A stretch of 64,000 nucleotides of DNA from Lacihabitans soyangensis (GTDB lineage: Bacteria; Bacteroidota; Bacteroidia; Cytophagales; Spirosomataceae). The notes under the pieces are model-generated. The model was given only the letters and a program-made list of their open reading frames with translations. It was not told the DNA's origin and did not search any database. Position numbers and translations under genes: made by a program. The stretch spans positions 20,410 to 84,409 of the forward strand of contig NZ_RJUF01000198.1 in assembly GCF_024343775.1 (NCBI RefSeq), written 5' to 3'. Shown piece after piece: positions 9,011-16,801 of the stretch; the first letter of the stretch is position 1; each line of letters begins with the position of its first letter.

Positions 9011-9120
9011 GTTTGTGAGGAAACAAAATTGGGCGAGGACACAAACTTGGACAGCGTTAAGTTTGTGAGGACACAAACTTTGGCTAGGACACAAACTTTG
9101 GCGACGACATAAACTCTGGC
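9011..9120. repeat. Palindromic GTTTGTG/CACAAAC short repeat array
   Basis: Five degenerate copies of an approximately 18-24 bp unit (core GAGGACACAAACTTTGGC) follow the stop of the membrane protein. The copy at 9061-9078 is the perfect hairpin GTTTGTG-AGGA-CACAAAC. The others keep the right arm with substitutions. It has the look of an expanded dispersed palindromic repeat located just before a terminator, and it is not coding. Confidence 0.8.
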
Positions 9121-9125
9121 AGTAA

Positions 9126-9159
9126 AAAAACCTCGCCTGATGAGTCAAACGAGGTTTTT
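9126..9159. terminator. Bidirectional intrinsic terminator
   Basis: AAAAACCTCG and CGAGGTTTTT form a 10-bp perfect inverted repeat with a 14-nt loop. It gives a G/C-containing stem followed by a T run in both directions, so it can end the plus-strand membrane gene (stop 8989) and the convergent GLPGLI gene (stop 9185). Confidence 0.85.
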
Positions 9160-9184
9160 GAAAATAATCATTTATAAAAACTCA

Positions 9185-9925
9185 TTAATAAAGCCACCAA
9201 GGCAGCCTATGCATGGCCTCACTTTGTTTGATATAATCCACAATAATCTTATTATATCCATCTGTATTAATTTTCTTGCCTTTCACTTTTTTGGGCAATT
9301 TTGGATATTCCAAAGCGGGGTTAGTATCGACACTGACCGTAGAAATTACATAGGCACCGTCGTCCAATGTGACTTCCATAATAACTCCAGGTAAACCATA
9401 AAAGCGGTCAGGCCCGGAGGAAGTTACAAAATCAGTACAAAACCAAGCTTCTATTTTCTGATCTTTTAAAGCATCATAAGCTACTGCTTTCATACAAATA
9501 TAGCCTGCTATGTCTTTTACATCATTCATGATTTTCCAATTGTACGGCTTCAAGCTATCTTCTACAATATAAGTTTTACCTAGAACATTCTGATAGTCAA
9601 AGTAAGTGCCTTTCTCAAAATCCCTTGTAAGGTAAAAATCATCATGCGTATAGGTAAATGTACCGTCTTCGGTAGTTTCCTGCTGATTTTCGAAGGTATA
9701 GAACGAATTCTTGTCTGTAAAATTCAGAGCATACTTGGTTTTCTGAGAAAACATATTCTTCCATGTCTCAGACTCTCTATCTTTTTCTTCTTTGGACATA
9801 AACTTGGCCTTGGCCAAAGTCTTACCAAGATCTCTTGAGGTTTCATAAATGATTCGTCCTGAGATCTTTTGACCTTGAACCAAAGCTGAAACAAACACTA
9901 AACATATTATTATTAAATTTCTCAT
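9185..9925 (-). CDS. GLPGLI family secreted protein
   Basis: The 246-residue protein starts with a signal peptide (about 1-20, ending in LVQGQ). The beta-rich body ends with the diagnostic YGLPGVIMEV motif (about residues 182-191), a close variant of the GLPGLI signature that names this Bacteroidota family. Members are exported proteins of unknown function, usually next to TonB-receptor-like outer-membrane proteins. I chose the ATG at 9923-9925 because it begins the signal peptide; nine further codons upstream are open. It lies 14 bp after the stop of the 946-residue barrel gene, so the two are surely co-transcribed and probably work together. Confidence 0.88.
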   Translation of the reverse strand: MRNLIIICLVFVSALVQGQKISGRIIYETSRDLGKTLAKAKFMSKEEKDRESETWKNMFSQKTKYALNFTDKNSFYTFENQQETTEDGTFTYTHDDFYLTRDFEKGTYFDYQNVLGKTYIVEDSLKPYNWKIMNDVKDIAGYICMKAVAYDALKDQKIEAWFCTDFVTSSGPDRFYGLPGVIMEVTLDDGAYVISTVSVDTNPALEYPKLPKKVKGKKINTDGYNKIIVDYIKQSEAMHRLPWWLY

Positions 9926-9939
9926 TGTATTATTTGATA

Positions 9940-12780
9940 TTAATCTTCCCATCTACTTTTTTTAACTCTAGCCGTTATGCCCTTCATGTTATAGGTATAA
10001 GTAACCATAAAATATCTCGAGAGCGTTTGCGAAACTGAACTACTTATCACATTCTGAAACGCATTCTGATTCACCCTGACATTACGTTTGAAGGCATCGT
10101 AAAGGCTCAGTCTAATTTCTGATTTCTTGTTTTTACCTACAACTTTGTATGCACTTAAATTTAGAATTGGCACATGTTGATTAAACCCTAATTTGTTGTT
10201 TTTGAAATGCGTATAATTAAAATCAGTTGTAAAGAAAATCAATTTAGGCAACTGCAAGACCGTATTTGATTGTACCGAATTGTTAAAAAACTTTTGATTT
10301 TGATTGGTTGAGATCGAGTAGCTCGCGTTATTTATACCCGCGTTAGCCGAAATAAACCATGAGAACCAGTCTATCGGTGTAAGGTCTAGCCTAGTTCCGA
10401 GATAGAAATTCTCTCCTTTATTTTCGTTCAACTCGTTATTGATGTACATGAGATTTTTGGAAATTCCGGTACTGGCGTTCAAAGCCATGGCCACTTTGGT
10501 TTTCTTTATCGGAAATCCAAAATAAGTGTACACATTAAAATTATCACCTCCCGAAATATTCTCAGGAGTGTAAACAGTAGACAAATCACTATTAACTTGC
10601 TGATTAAGAATAACTTGATTTTTGTATCTGGTATAACTCACACCCGCGTTTAAATTGATGAAAGATACCGGATTGAACATATAATAGTACAAATTGGAAT
10701 TGTAAGTGGTAGTTGGAAGTAGATTCGGGTTACCTTTTCTCACAAACATCGGATTGGAATTGTCAATGAACGGCTGCAAGTCTCTAATCCTTGGAGCATT
10801 GAGACCCACGTTATAGTCAAAATTCAAATATCTACTGTTCTTTAGGTCGTAGTTAATGGAGACATTTGGCAAAATAGCCCTGTAAGTATTCTTTATGTTT
10901 CCGATTTCTGACTGACCTTGGTTATTAAAAAATTTGCCTCTTATATCAAATTTTTGGGCGGCTATTCCTCCTGAAATATTAAGCCCCTTGGCATTGAAAC
11001 GCAAAGCAGTACCCACTCTGTTAAACAAAATGTTATTATCAAAATATCTACTCAATGAATCTACCCTTGGCTTGCTATCAGCAAAAAGATTAAATACATC
11101 TCGGTCAACATTCTGGCTTAGATTGCTGAAGTTATAAAAAGTCTCCAAAACAACTTTTTTGCTCAAGGGCTCCATGTACAATAAACTACTTTTTATCTCA
11201 TCTGAACCTGACAGTCCTAAAACATTCTGATTCAAATTTCTGATATTGGAACCTAGCGGGAATTTTTCGCCAACTACTGAATACTCATTAAAAATAGAAG
11301 TTTGGTTGGCATTTTGGTCACTGTTATTCTTATTGTAGGTTCCTGAAATGGCAAAATTCCTGCCTTTTTTCATGAATTTGTGTCGGTAAATGGCCGAACT
11401 GGACAAAACAAAACTGGTGGCATCATAAGAATTACTAGAGGCCTGATTTCTAAATCTCTCATTACTTGTATTTAAAAAGTCGATACCATTTACAGAAGAC
11501 TGCGTTCTATTGCCAGCCCTTCCATTTACGTTTAACACGAATGTATTCAAGGAGTCTATTTCCTTCTCAAATCTCAGGCTCATTCTATGATTTTGGGAGT
11601 AATTTCTATTGAAACTAGTATCTGCCCTAAAATAACTCGACGTTGGTAAAAAATACTGTGAGTTAGTGAGTTGGTCAAGGGTTTGGTCGGTTTGGTTGAA
11701 GAAATAATTAGAACTTACCTTGGTTTTCTTGGTGTCATAGTTATAGTTCAAACCACCCGCATAGTTCTTTGAAAATCCCTGCCCAGGACCCCAAGTCTGT
11801 GGTATTTCCAGATTATCATCATTGTCGTCGTCACCACCAAAATAGAAAAACCGCATGCCTCCTTGCGAAAATCCAAAGTCGGCGTTATCGTTCCAGTTAT
11901 AGGATTGACTTCCTTTAAAGTCTTGATAATCATTATTAGAAAGACCTGTTTGGTTGATATTGTTACCAAAACCCACTACTGCAAACTGATTTTTACTATC
12001 AAATTTATTATAATTGGCCTTGCCCATTACACGTTGGTCAGAGCCTGCCCCAGCTGTGGCCTTGCCAAATCCTCCCTTTTTAAATTCGTCCTTCAGTTCT
12101 AGGTTGACCGTCTTTTCTCTTTTCCCGTCTTCCACACCCGTCAACTTTGCCGACTCAGATTTATCATTAAAGACTTGGACTTTGTTGATTGCCTCAGCTG
12201 GAAGGTTTTTCGTGGCCAACTTCGGATCATCCCCAAAGAAGCGTTTGCCATCTACAGTCACTCTTTTGACCTCTTCTCCCTGAGCTTTAATATTACCTTC
12301 AGCGTCTATTTGTACACCAGGAAGTTTCCTGAGCAAATCTTCCACCGAAGAGCCTGGCGGTACTTTAAATTTGCTGGCATCGTACTCTATGGTGTCGCCT
12401 TTGAAACTCATCGGAGCCTTCGCCGTCCGAACAACTACTTCAAAAAGTTCTTTTTGAATAGGTTTCAAAACCAGCTGCCCGAGGTCTTTTTGTAAGGTTG
12501 CTGGGTCAAACTTGATCAAATCTTGTAAAGGAACATAACCTACAAAGGTAGCTTTGAGTAGATAATCTTGCTTTTTGAGGTTTTTAAAAAGGAAATTACC
12601 ATCTGTATCGGCCCGAACGAAAGTTATCATGGACGAGTCCAAGGGAGAAAGTAGTAAAACCGTTGTGAAGGAGAGCGGAGCCTTTTCAGAATCAATCAAT
12701 GAACCTTTGATGCTGTAGTTCTGTGCGTAGGTCAATGTGGCCATGTATAGTGCGGCCACAAGGAGTAATAGTTTTTTCAT
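9940..12780 (-). CDS. TonB-dependent-receptor-like outer-membrane beta-barrel protein
   Basis: This 946-residue protein has a signal peptide (about 1-19), then a carboxypeptidase-regulatory-like beta-sandwich (about 22-95: SIKGSLIDSEKAPLSFTTV), a plug-like region (about 110-220: SVEDLLRKLPGVQIDAEGN, VTVDGKRFFGDDPKLATKNL), and a long beta-barrel. It matches the Bacteroidota outer-membrane beta-barrel family often paired with GLPGLI proteins rather than SusC, since the SusC motifs are missing and no SusD is adjacent. The family is thought to move or bind ligands at the outer membrane; the ligand is unknown. It shares an operon with the GLPGLI gene 14 bp downstream. The 165 bp upstream hold its promoter region, where I see no convincing box. 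Confidence 0.88.
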   Translation of the reverse strand: MKKLLLLVAALYMATLTYAQNYSIKGSLIDSEKAPLSFTTVLLLSPLDSSMITFVRADTDGNFLFKNLKKQDYLLKATFVGYVPLQDLIKFDPATLQKDLGQLVLKPIQKELFEVVVRTAKAPMSFKGDTIEYDASKFKVPPGSSVEDLLRKLPGVQIDAEGNIKAQGEEVKRVTVDGKRFFGDDPKLATKNLPAEAINKVQVFNDKSESAKLTGVEDGKREKTVNLELKDEFKKGGFGKATAGAGSDQRVMGKANYNKFDSKNQFAVVGFGNNINQTGLSNNDYQDFKGSQSYNWNDNADFGFSQGGMRFFYFGGDDDNDDNLEIPQTWGPGQGFSKNYAGGLNYNYDTKKTKVSSNYFFNQTDQTLDQLTNSQYFLPTSSYFRADTSFNRNYSQNHRMSLRFEKEIDSLNTFVLNVNGRAGNRTQSSVNGIDFLNTSNERFRNQASSNSYDATSFVLSSSAIYRHKFMKKGRNFAISGTYNKNNSDQNANQTSIFNEYSVVGEKFPLGSNIRNLNQNVLGLSGSDEIKSSLLYMEPLSKKVVLETFYNFSNLSQNVDRDVFNLFADSKPRVDSLSRYFDNNILFNRVGTALRFNAKGLNISGGIAAQKFDIRGKFFNNQGQSEIGNIKNTYRAILPNVSINYDLKNSRYLNFDYNVGLNAPRIRDLQPFIDNSNPMFVRKGNPNLLPTTTYNSNLYYYMFNPVSFINLNAGVSYTRYKNQVILNQQVNSDLSTVYTPENISGGDNFNVYTYFGFPIKKTKVAMALNASTGISKNLMYINNELNENKGENFYLGTRLDLTPIDWFSWFISANAGINNASYSISTNQNQKFFNNSVQSNTVLQLPKLIFFTTDFNYTHFKNNKLGFNQHVPILNLSAYKVVGKNKKSEIRLSLYDAFKRNVRVNQNAFQNVISSSVSQTLSRYFMVTYTYNMKGITARVKKSRWED

Positions 12781-12945
12781 TTTTCGAATTAGTTTCTAAT
12801 GGTTTGCAAATTGTAACGGGTTTCTTTCTCAAAAAAATGTAACGTGTGGATTTTACATTATTTAACAATTGTTTGCTTAACAAAAGTTAAAAAACATGCA
12901 GAATGCCATGAAAAGAACTGTGTCACAAAACTAAAACATTAGTTT

Positions 12946-13572
12946 TTATAAATTATTGTAGATATCCGAAAATTTTTTCAAATCCTCTTCTGTATCAATG
13001 TCGCTGAGAACTGGCAGAAAGTTGCAAGTGTAAGAATATGAATTAATTGTCTCCAAACCCTCGTTTGCCACATGTTCATGGCTCCATGTTTTATTCAAGA
13101 AAACATCTTGTAGAAAATTTGCTGAGTGAATTTTTTCAAAATTAAAACCAATGGCGTAATAACCACCATCATGGGATGGCCCGAGGACAGTTTCAGCGTT
13201 TTCCAAAAGTTCATAACCATCTTGAAGAATTTCGGTGGAAACTTCATAAATATCGCTTCCGACAATAAGTGCCTTGGTGTAACCTAAATCTCTGGCCTCC
13301 TCAAATGCTGAAAGCATCCTTTGACCTAAATCTGGAGATGGACTCTGAACAAACTTATTGAAGACCTCATTTTCCCAAATGTCATTTTTATCTACGTACG
13401 TGGAATAAAACAAAAGTTTATCCGCTTTCACATTCAGAGATTTGTCATGAATATTAACAAGCAGTTTTTTAAAAACCTTTAGTGCTTTTTCATCCCCAAT
13501 GGTGGCTGCCAATCGGGTTTTTACTTTACCAAGTTCAGGGTTTTTTATGAATATGAGGAGAGCTGATTTCAA
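12946..13572 (-). CDS. DUF2064 / TIGR04282 glycosyltransferase-like protein
   Basis: The 208-residue protein fits the DUF2064 (TIGR04282) nucleotidyl/glycosyltransferase-A fold: IFIKNPELGKVKTRLA at residues 7-22, IVGSDIYEVS at about 103, GPSHDGGYYAIGF at about 133 and LSDIDTEEDL near the C-terminus. Some relatives take part in arsenosugar biosynthesis; nothing here shows the substrate. The frame has no ATG. The family N-terminus begins at a TTG (13570-13572) that overlaps the stop of the RelE-like gene as TTGA. Reinitiation after the toxin-like gene therefore probably drives its translation. Confidence 0.8.
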   Translation of the reverse strand: MKSALLIFIKNPELGKVKTRLAATIGDEKALKVFKKLLVNIHDKSLNVKADKLLFYSTYVDKNDIWENEVFNKFVQSPSPDLGQRMLSAFEEARDLGYTKALIVGSDIYEVSTEILQDGYELLENAETVLGPSHDGGYYAIGFNFEKIHSANFLQDVFLNKTWSHEHVANEGLETINSYSYTCNFLPVLSDIDTEEDLKKFSDIYNNL

Positions 13573-13904
13573 TCTTGATAGAGGATTTTTGATAGCCTAT
13601 TTTCTATTTCTGCTGAAATAATATTTCCAATTTCTGCTTTATCATATAATGCAACTAGATAAACCTTACCCAATATGACTTTAACACAAGTAATTATTCT
13701 CGCACCACCACTTTTCCCTCTATTTTTACTCGAAATTCTTATTCTTATTTTGAAGTAATCTTTACCTAAACTTATACCTTGATGCGGATTCAATTCTAAA
13801 GAGTGGAATAATTTAAGCAGATCACTTTTGAGGGAAGGATATTTCTTTGAAAGCTTTTTAAATTCTTTCTCGAATTCGGGTATAGCTTCTAACTCAAACT
13901 TCAT
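13569..13904 (-). CDS. RelE/ParE-type toxin-like protein
   Basis: The 111-residue basic protein matches the RelE/ParE fold. Its N-terminus is EFEKEFKKLSKKYPSLKSDL (about 10-29), followed by FKIRIRISSKNRGKSGGARI (about 51-70) and VYLVALYDKAEIGNI (about 82-96). RelE proteins cleave mRNA in the ribosome and ParE proteins poison gyrase; which applies cannot be told from this sequence. The upstream gene overlaps it by 11 nt in the antitoxin-first order usual for these modules. It could also be a non-toxic relative. Unusually, its stop codon overlaps the start of a glycosyltransferase-like gene. Confidence 0.7.
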   Translation of the reverse strand: MKFELEAIPEFEKEFKKLSKKYPSLKSDLLKLFHSLELNPHQGISLGKDYFKIRIRISSKNRGKSGGARIITCVKVILGKVYLVALYDKAEIGNIISAEIENRLSKILYQD

Positions 13905-14118
13905 TTAGTAAATCAAATGCATTTTTGAATACCTTTTTCTCTTTAATTCCTTTCTCAAGATCCAATATTCTTGACTCTAAGGAAGTAAGAAATTCATTCT
14001 TTTTTCTAATTTTTGAATCAAGTTCGATCACCTCCGATTTAATCTTCATTTTCTTAAGAACTTCCCTTAACAATTCCATTTCATCTTTGGATTTCGGGCG
14101 AATTAATAATGACTCCAT
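13894..14118 (-). CDS. Probable antitoxin partner of the RelE-like protein
   Basis: The 74-residue protein, read from the ATG at 14116-14118, begins MESLLIRPKSKDEMELLREV. It is mostly charged helix: an N-terminal part like the short DNA-binding or dimerising region of small antitoxins, then a coiled-coil-like C-terminal part (KIRKKNEFLTSLESRILDLE). Thirteen more upstream codons are open but do not look coding. It overlaps the toxin-like gene by 11 nt and precedes it. No family name is certain; its role is inferred from size, order and overlap. Confidence 0.62.
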   Translation of the reverse strand: MESLLIRPKSKDEMELLREVLKKMKIKSEVIELDSKIRKKNEFLTSLESRILDLEKGIKEKKVFKNAFDLLNEV

Positions 14119-14359
14119 ACAGTAAAGGTCTAGATTATTAAACATTTGATAAACCAAGATTACAATTGGTTACAAATTTCAACAAATATAGAAGTATAAA
14201 CGGATTTTAGGAAATAAAAGATTTTTGCTACATTTATTTTACATTTCTGGTGGTAACTTTTCTTTTTTAGTGAAGTTCATACTTTTTCTTGGAAATTGAA
14301 AAAAAAAATAGATTTACAAATCCGCTAATTTCTATTAAAACACCTCAAACTGCCGCAAA

Positions 14360-16159
14360 ATGTCGAGATTAAAACAGCATACCAAAAACCTAAAACTTGT
14401 CACCATTTTTTTGTTGTTTTTTACTCAACTAGTTTTTGGACAAAAATCCATCAAAGGCAAAATTATAGACCATCAAACCAAAGAACCACTGGCCTACGGA
14501 ACAGTAATTATAAACAATACAACGAAAGCAACTACTTCTGATGATTACATTTTTCAAGAGAAACTGAAGAAGGAGTTTACATCGACACGGGAAAGAAATA
14601 ACCAATTTATAATCCGAAACGAATCTATTTCCTCTCATTTAAATCAAAGCTACTATTACCCAGAAGAAACTATTTGGTTCAGCTTGAAAATCAATAAGAT
14701 ATCTCCAGAATCCGTATCTAGCAAGGTTGTTTATATAGACATTTTCTCAGAAGAAAAACGAAATATTTTTTCAGGTTCCTATCTTTTTGAAAATGGCAGA
14801 AGTTCGGGCTCATGGAAAGTACCTCAAAACCTTGCAGAGGGTAAATATGTGCTTAGAGCTTATACCAATTGGATGCGTAATTTTGATGATTCAACTTTCA
14901 GTTATACTGAATTTAAAATACTTCCGCTGGATAAGGTTCCCAACGTTAACATTGCTTCCACATATTTTGAGAACAAATATTTGAAGGTTGAAAAATCGAA
15001 ATTTGGTAAAACCGACACAATACACTTCGAAATAAAGGAATGCATGAATTGCATTTTTTCAACAACTGTAACAAAAGCAAATTTTTTAAATCCACAACTT
15101 GAAAATCTACATAAAAACAAGCAACTAACTAAAATCGTAGATTCACTTCCTTCATATCCCATGGAAGATGAAGGAAGACTAATTTATGGCAATTTGGCAA
15201 ATAATATTAAAGGCTCAGTATGGTTTTTAAATAATAATTTGAGTGATTTCAAAGTTGTTGAAACTAATGATAGTGGAAAATTCAACCTTATACTTCCTAA
15301 TACATACGACAGTACGGTGTTTTATTTGAAAGCCTATAACGAGAAAAATAAAATCGTAAAAAACATCACCTTGGCTGAAAAACCGACCGTACATTTAAAG
15401 TATAAATTCTCAAGTGAAAACAACATTGACCAAATAGTGGAAAGTCCAGTCTTCAATAAAGTATACAATTTTGAAAATATGGATCAGCTGGTAACTTTAG
15501 ATGAAGTTGTAGTTAAAGCAAAAAAACTCGAAAATAAATTATTAGCGAAAGACCGAAAACTTTTTGGGCGACCACCATCACAAAGTTTCGCATCGAAAGA
15601 CCTTAAAAAGTCAACTGGACCAAATATCCTCTATTCTTTAAATTCTCTGGTACCTGGAATAAGAATAGTTCATGATGTAGAAAGGCACACTACAAACCTG
15701 ATGTTGCTTAACAAACCTGTGGGTGTGAGTATTATATACGATGGAATGGAGGTCACTCCTGAAACTATTGGGCATCTTTCGGCTGACATGATTGGGGTGC
15801 TTGATTTTTATAGAAGTTTTCCACCATTAATTGTTATCTATTCTAAATCCTATCTCAATATTGAAGTAGAACAAAGAAAAACGAGGGACAAAAACGAAGC
15901 TAAACTGTTTATTACAAAAGGTATCAATTCTACCAAAAACTTCTATTTGCCCTCAAAAATTAAAGATAGAGAACGATTAGATTTATTCGAAAACAGAAAT
16001 ACCATCTACTGGAATTCGAATATTGAAACTGGCGAGACTGGGAAAGCCCATGTTTCATTTGAAGTCTTGGCTATGCCTGGAGAATATGTGATTGAGCTGG
16101 CCGGAAAAGATGATAATGGAAAAGTGATTTCGGAGAGAAAAGTGATTGAAATAAGGTAA
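14360..16159 (+). CDS. Mosaic secreted protein: carboxypeptidase-like, MG2-like and TonB-plug-like parts
   Basis: The 599-residue protein carries a signal peptide (about 1-28). Residues 29-60 are the first strands of a carboxypeptidase-regulatory-like domain (GKIIDHQTKEPLAYGTVIIN), which stops abruptly. Next comes an MG2 macroglobulin-like region (about 90-200: YYYPEETIWFSLKI, GKYVLRAYTNWMRN), a second beta-sandwich (about 270-345), a plug-like part beginning LDEVVVKAKK (about 382) and a C-terminal macroglobulin-like strand set (ETGKAHVSFEVLAMPGEY). Bacteroidota MG2/plug proteins are usually longer, and a truncated first domain joined to MG2 suggests an internal deletion or gene fusion. There is no barrel, so it is not a receptor. 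Function unknown; it stands alone between convergent neighbours. Confidence 0.6.
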   Translation: MSRLKQHTKNLKLVTIFLLFFTQLVFGQKSIKGKIIDHQTKEPLAYGTVIINNTTKATTSDDYIFQEKLKKEFTSTRERNNQFIIRNESISSHLNQSYYYPEETIWFSLKINKISPESVSSKVVYIDIFSEEKRNIFSGSYLFENGRSSGSWKVPQNLAEGKYVLRAYTNWMRNFDDSTFSYTEFKILPLDKVPNVNIASTYFENKYLKVEKSKFGKTDTIHFEIKECMNCIFSTTVTKANFLNPQLENLHKNKQLTKIVDSLPSYPMEDEGRLIYGNLANNIKGSVWFLNNNLSDFKVVETNDSGKFNLILPNTYDSTVFYLKAYNEKNKIVKNITLAEKPTVHLKYKFSSENNIDQIVESPVFNKVYNFENMDQLVTLDEVVVKAKKLENKLLAKDRKLFGRPPSQSFASKDLKKSTGPNILYSLNSLVPGIRIVHDVERHTTNLMLLNKPVGVSIIYDGMEVTPETIGHLSADMIGVLDFYRSFPPLIVIYSKSYLNIEVEQRKTRDKNEAKLFITKGINSTKNFYLPSKIKDRERLDLFENRNTIYWNSNIETGETGKAHVSFEVLAMPGEYVIELAGKDDNGKVISERKVIEIR

Positions 16160-16162
16160 ATT

Positions 16163-16738
16163 TTAAACCAAAAAAACCACTAAACCACGAGCTCCATGGG
16201 CACCGAGTACTAATGATTGTTCAATGTCCGCAGTTTTGGAAGGACCAGCCAAAAATACACCAAAGCCATAATCTGACATACCTATTTGCTCATAAGCCTG
16301 ATGCATGGTGGGCAGAATGGCGGATTTTTCGATAATGATTGCCAAATATTGTGTAATAAATGGAGCTACCCGTTGTCCCATTTCCAACTCTGTCAGCCAA
16401 ATTGCCCCGTTTTCGGCCACAGCAAATTGACCTTTTATAATTAAAAAGTCAGCATCCTTTAATTTATGTGGGTCAGCTATTTGCCAGTCTTTATTTTCCG
16501 AAAATTCTGGCAATGTAGAGATAACTCTAGCGTTGATAGGATAATTGGAGATAATATATTTTTTAATTTCTTCAAAATTCGAAACTTGCAAAACCTTCCC
16601 TCCTATGCCTTCCAAAATTTCGGTGAATTTTTGCACCAAATCATACTGTTCAGTACCCAAAACCGACAAATCCGGCAAAGGCAACAAATCTGGTTGATTC
16701 TGTTTTATTTTAGAAAGTATCTCGTTTCTACTGCTCAT
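16163..16738 (-). CDS. lutC: LutC-type LUD-domain protein of lactate oxidation
   Basis: The 191-residue LUD-domain protein is the third subunit of the LutABC iron-sulfur complex that oxidises L-lactate to pyruvate. Family marks are MSSRNEILSKIK at the N-terminus, ADFLIIKGQFAVAENGAIWL (about 99-118), the SDYGFGVFLAGPSKTADIEQ segment (about 154-173) and GAHGARGLVVFLV at the C-terminus. It is the last gene of the lut run, 63 bp after lutB, and that gap is filled by a dispersed palindromic repeat whose GAGG lies 11 nt before the ATG. LUD proteins bind no cluster themselves; the redox clusters are in LutA and LutB. Confidence 0.88.
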   Translation of the reverse strand: MSSRNEILSKIKQNQPDLLPLPDLSVLGTEQYDLVQKFTEILEGIGGKVLQVSNFEEIKKYIISNYPINARVISTLPEFSENKDWQIADPHKLKDADFLIIKGQFAVAENGAIWLTELEMGQRVAPFITQYLAIIIEKSAILPTMHQAYEQIGMSDYGFGVFLAGPSKTADIEQSLVLGAHGARGLVVFLV

Positions 16739-16748
16739 ATTAAATTCA

Positions 16749-16784
16749 ACCTCACCCCTAAATCACCTCTCCAAAGGAAGAGGG
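16749..16784 (-). repeat. REP-like palindrome in the lutC leader
   Basis: Read on the minus strand, the element is an imperfect hairpin (CCTCTTCC-TTT-GGAGAGG) followed by GGGGTGAGGT. The same family occurs at 60800-60834, also directly in front of a start codon. Its GAGG lies 11 nt before the lutC ATG and could act as a weak ribosome binding site. Confidence 0.7.
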
Positions 16785-16801
16785 AACTTTCGTGAGTTTT
16801 T

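Noticed and set aside
9940..12780. SusC-type receptor
   Set aside because: There is no adjacent SusD, and the plug and barrel resemble the GLPGLI-associated barrel family instead.
13925..14125. Plus-strand frame opposite the antitoxin-like gene
   Set aside because: It is a shadow of the minus-strand gene with no start context or family resemblance.
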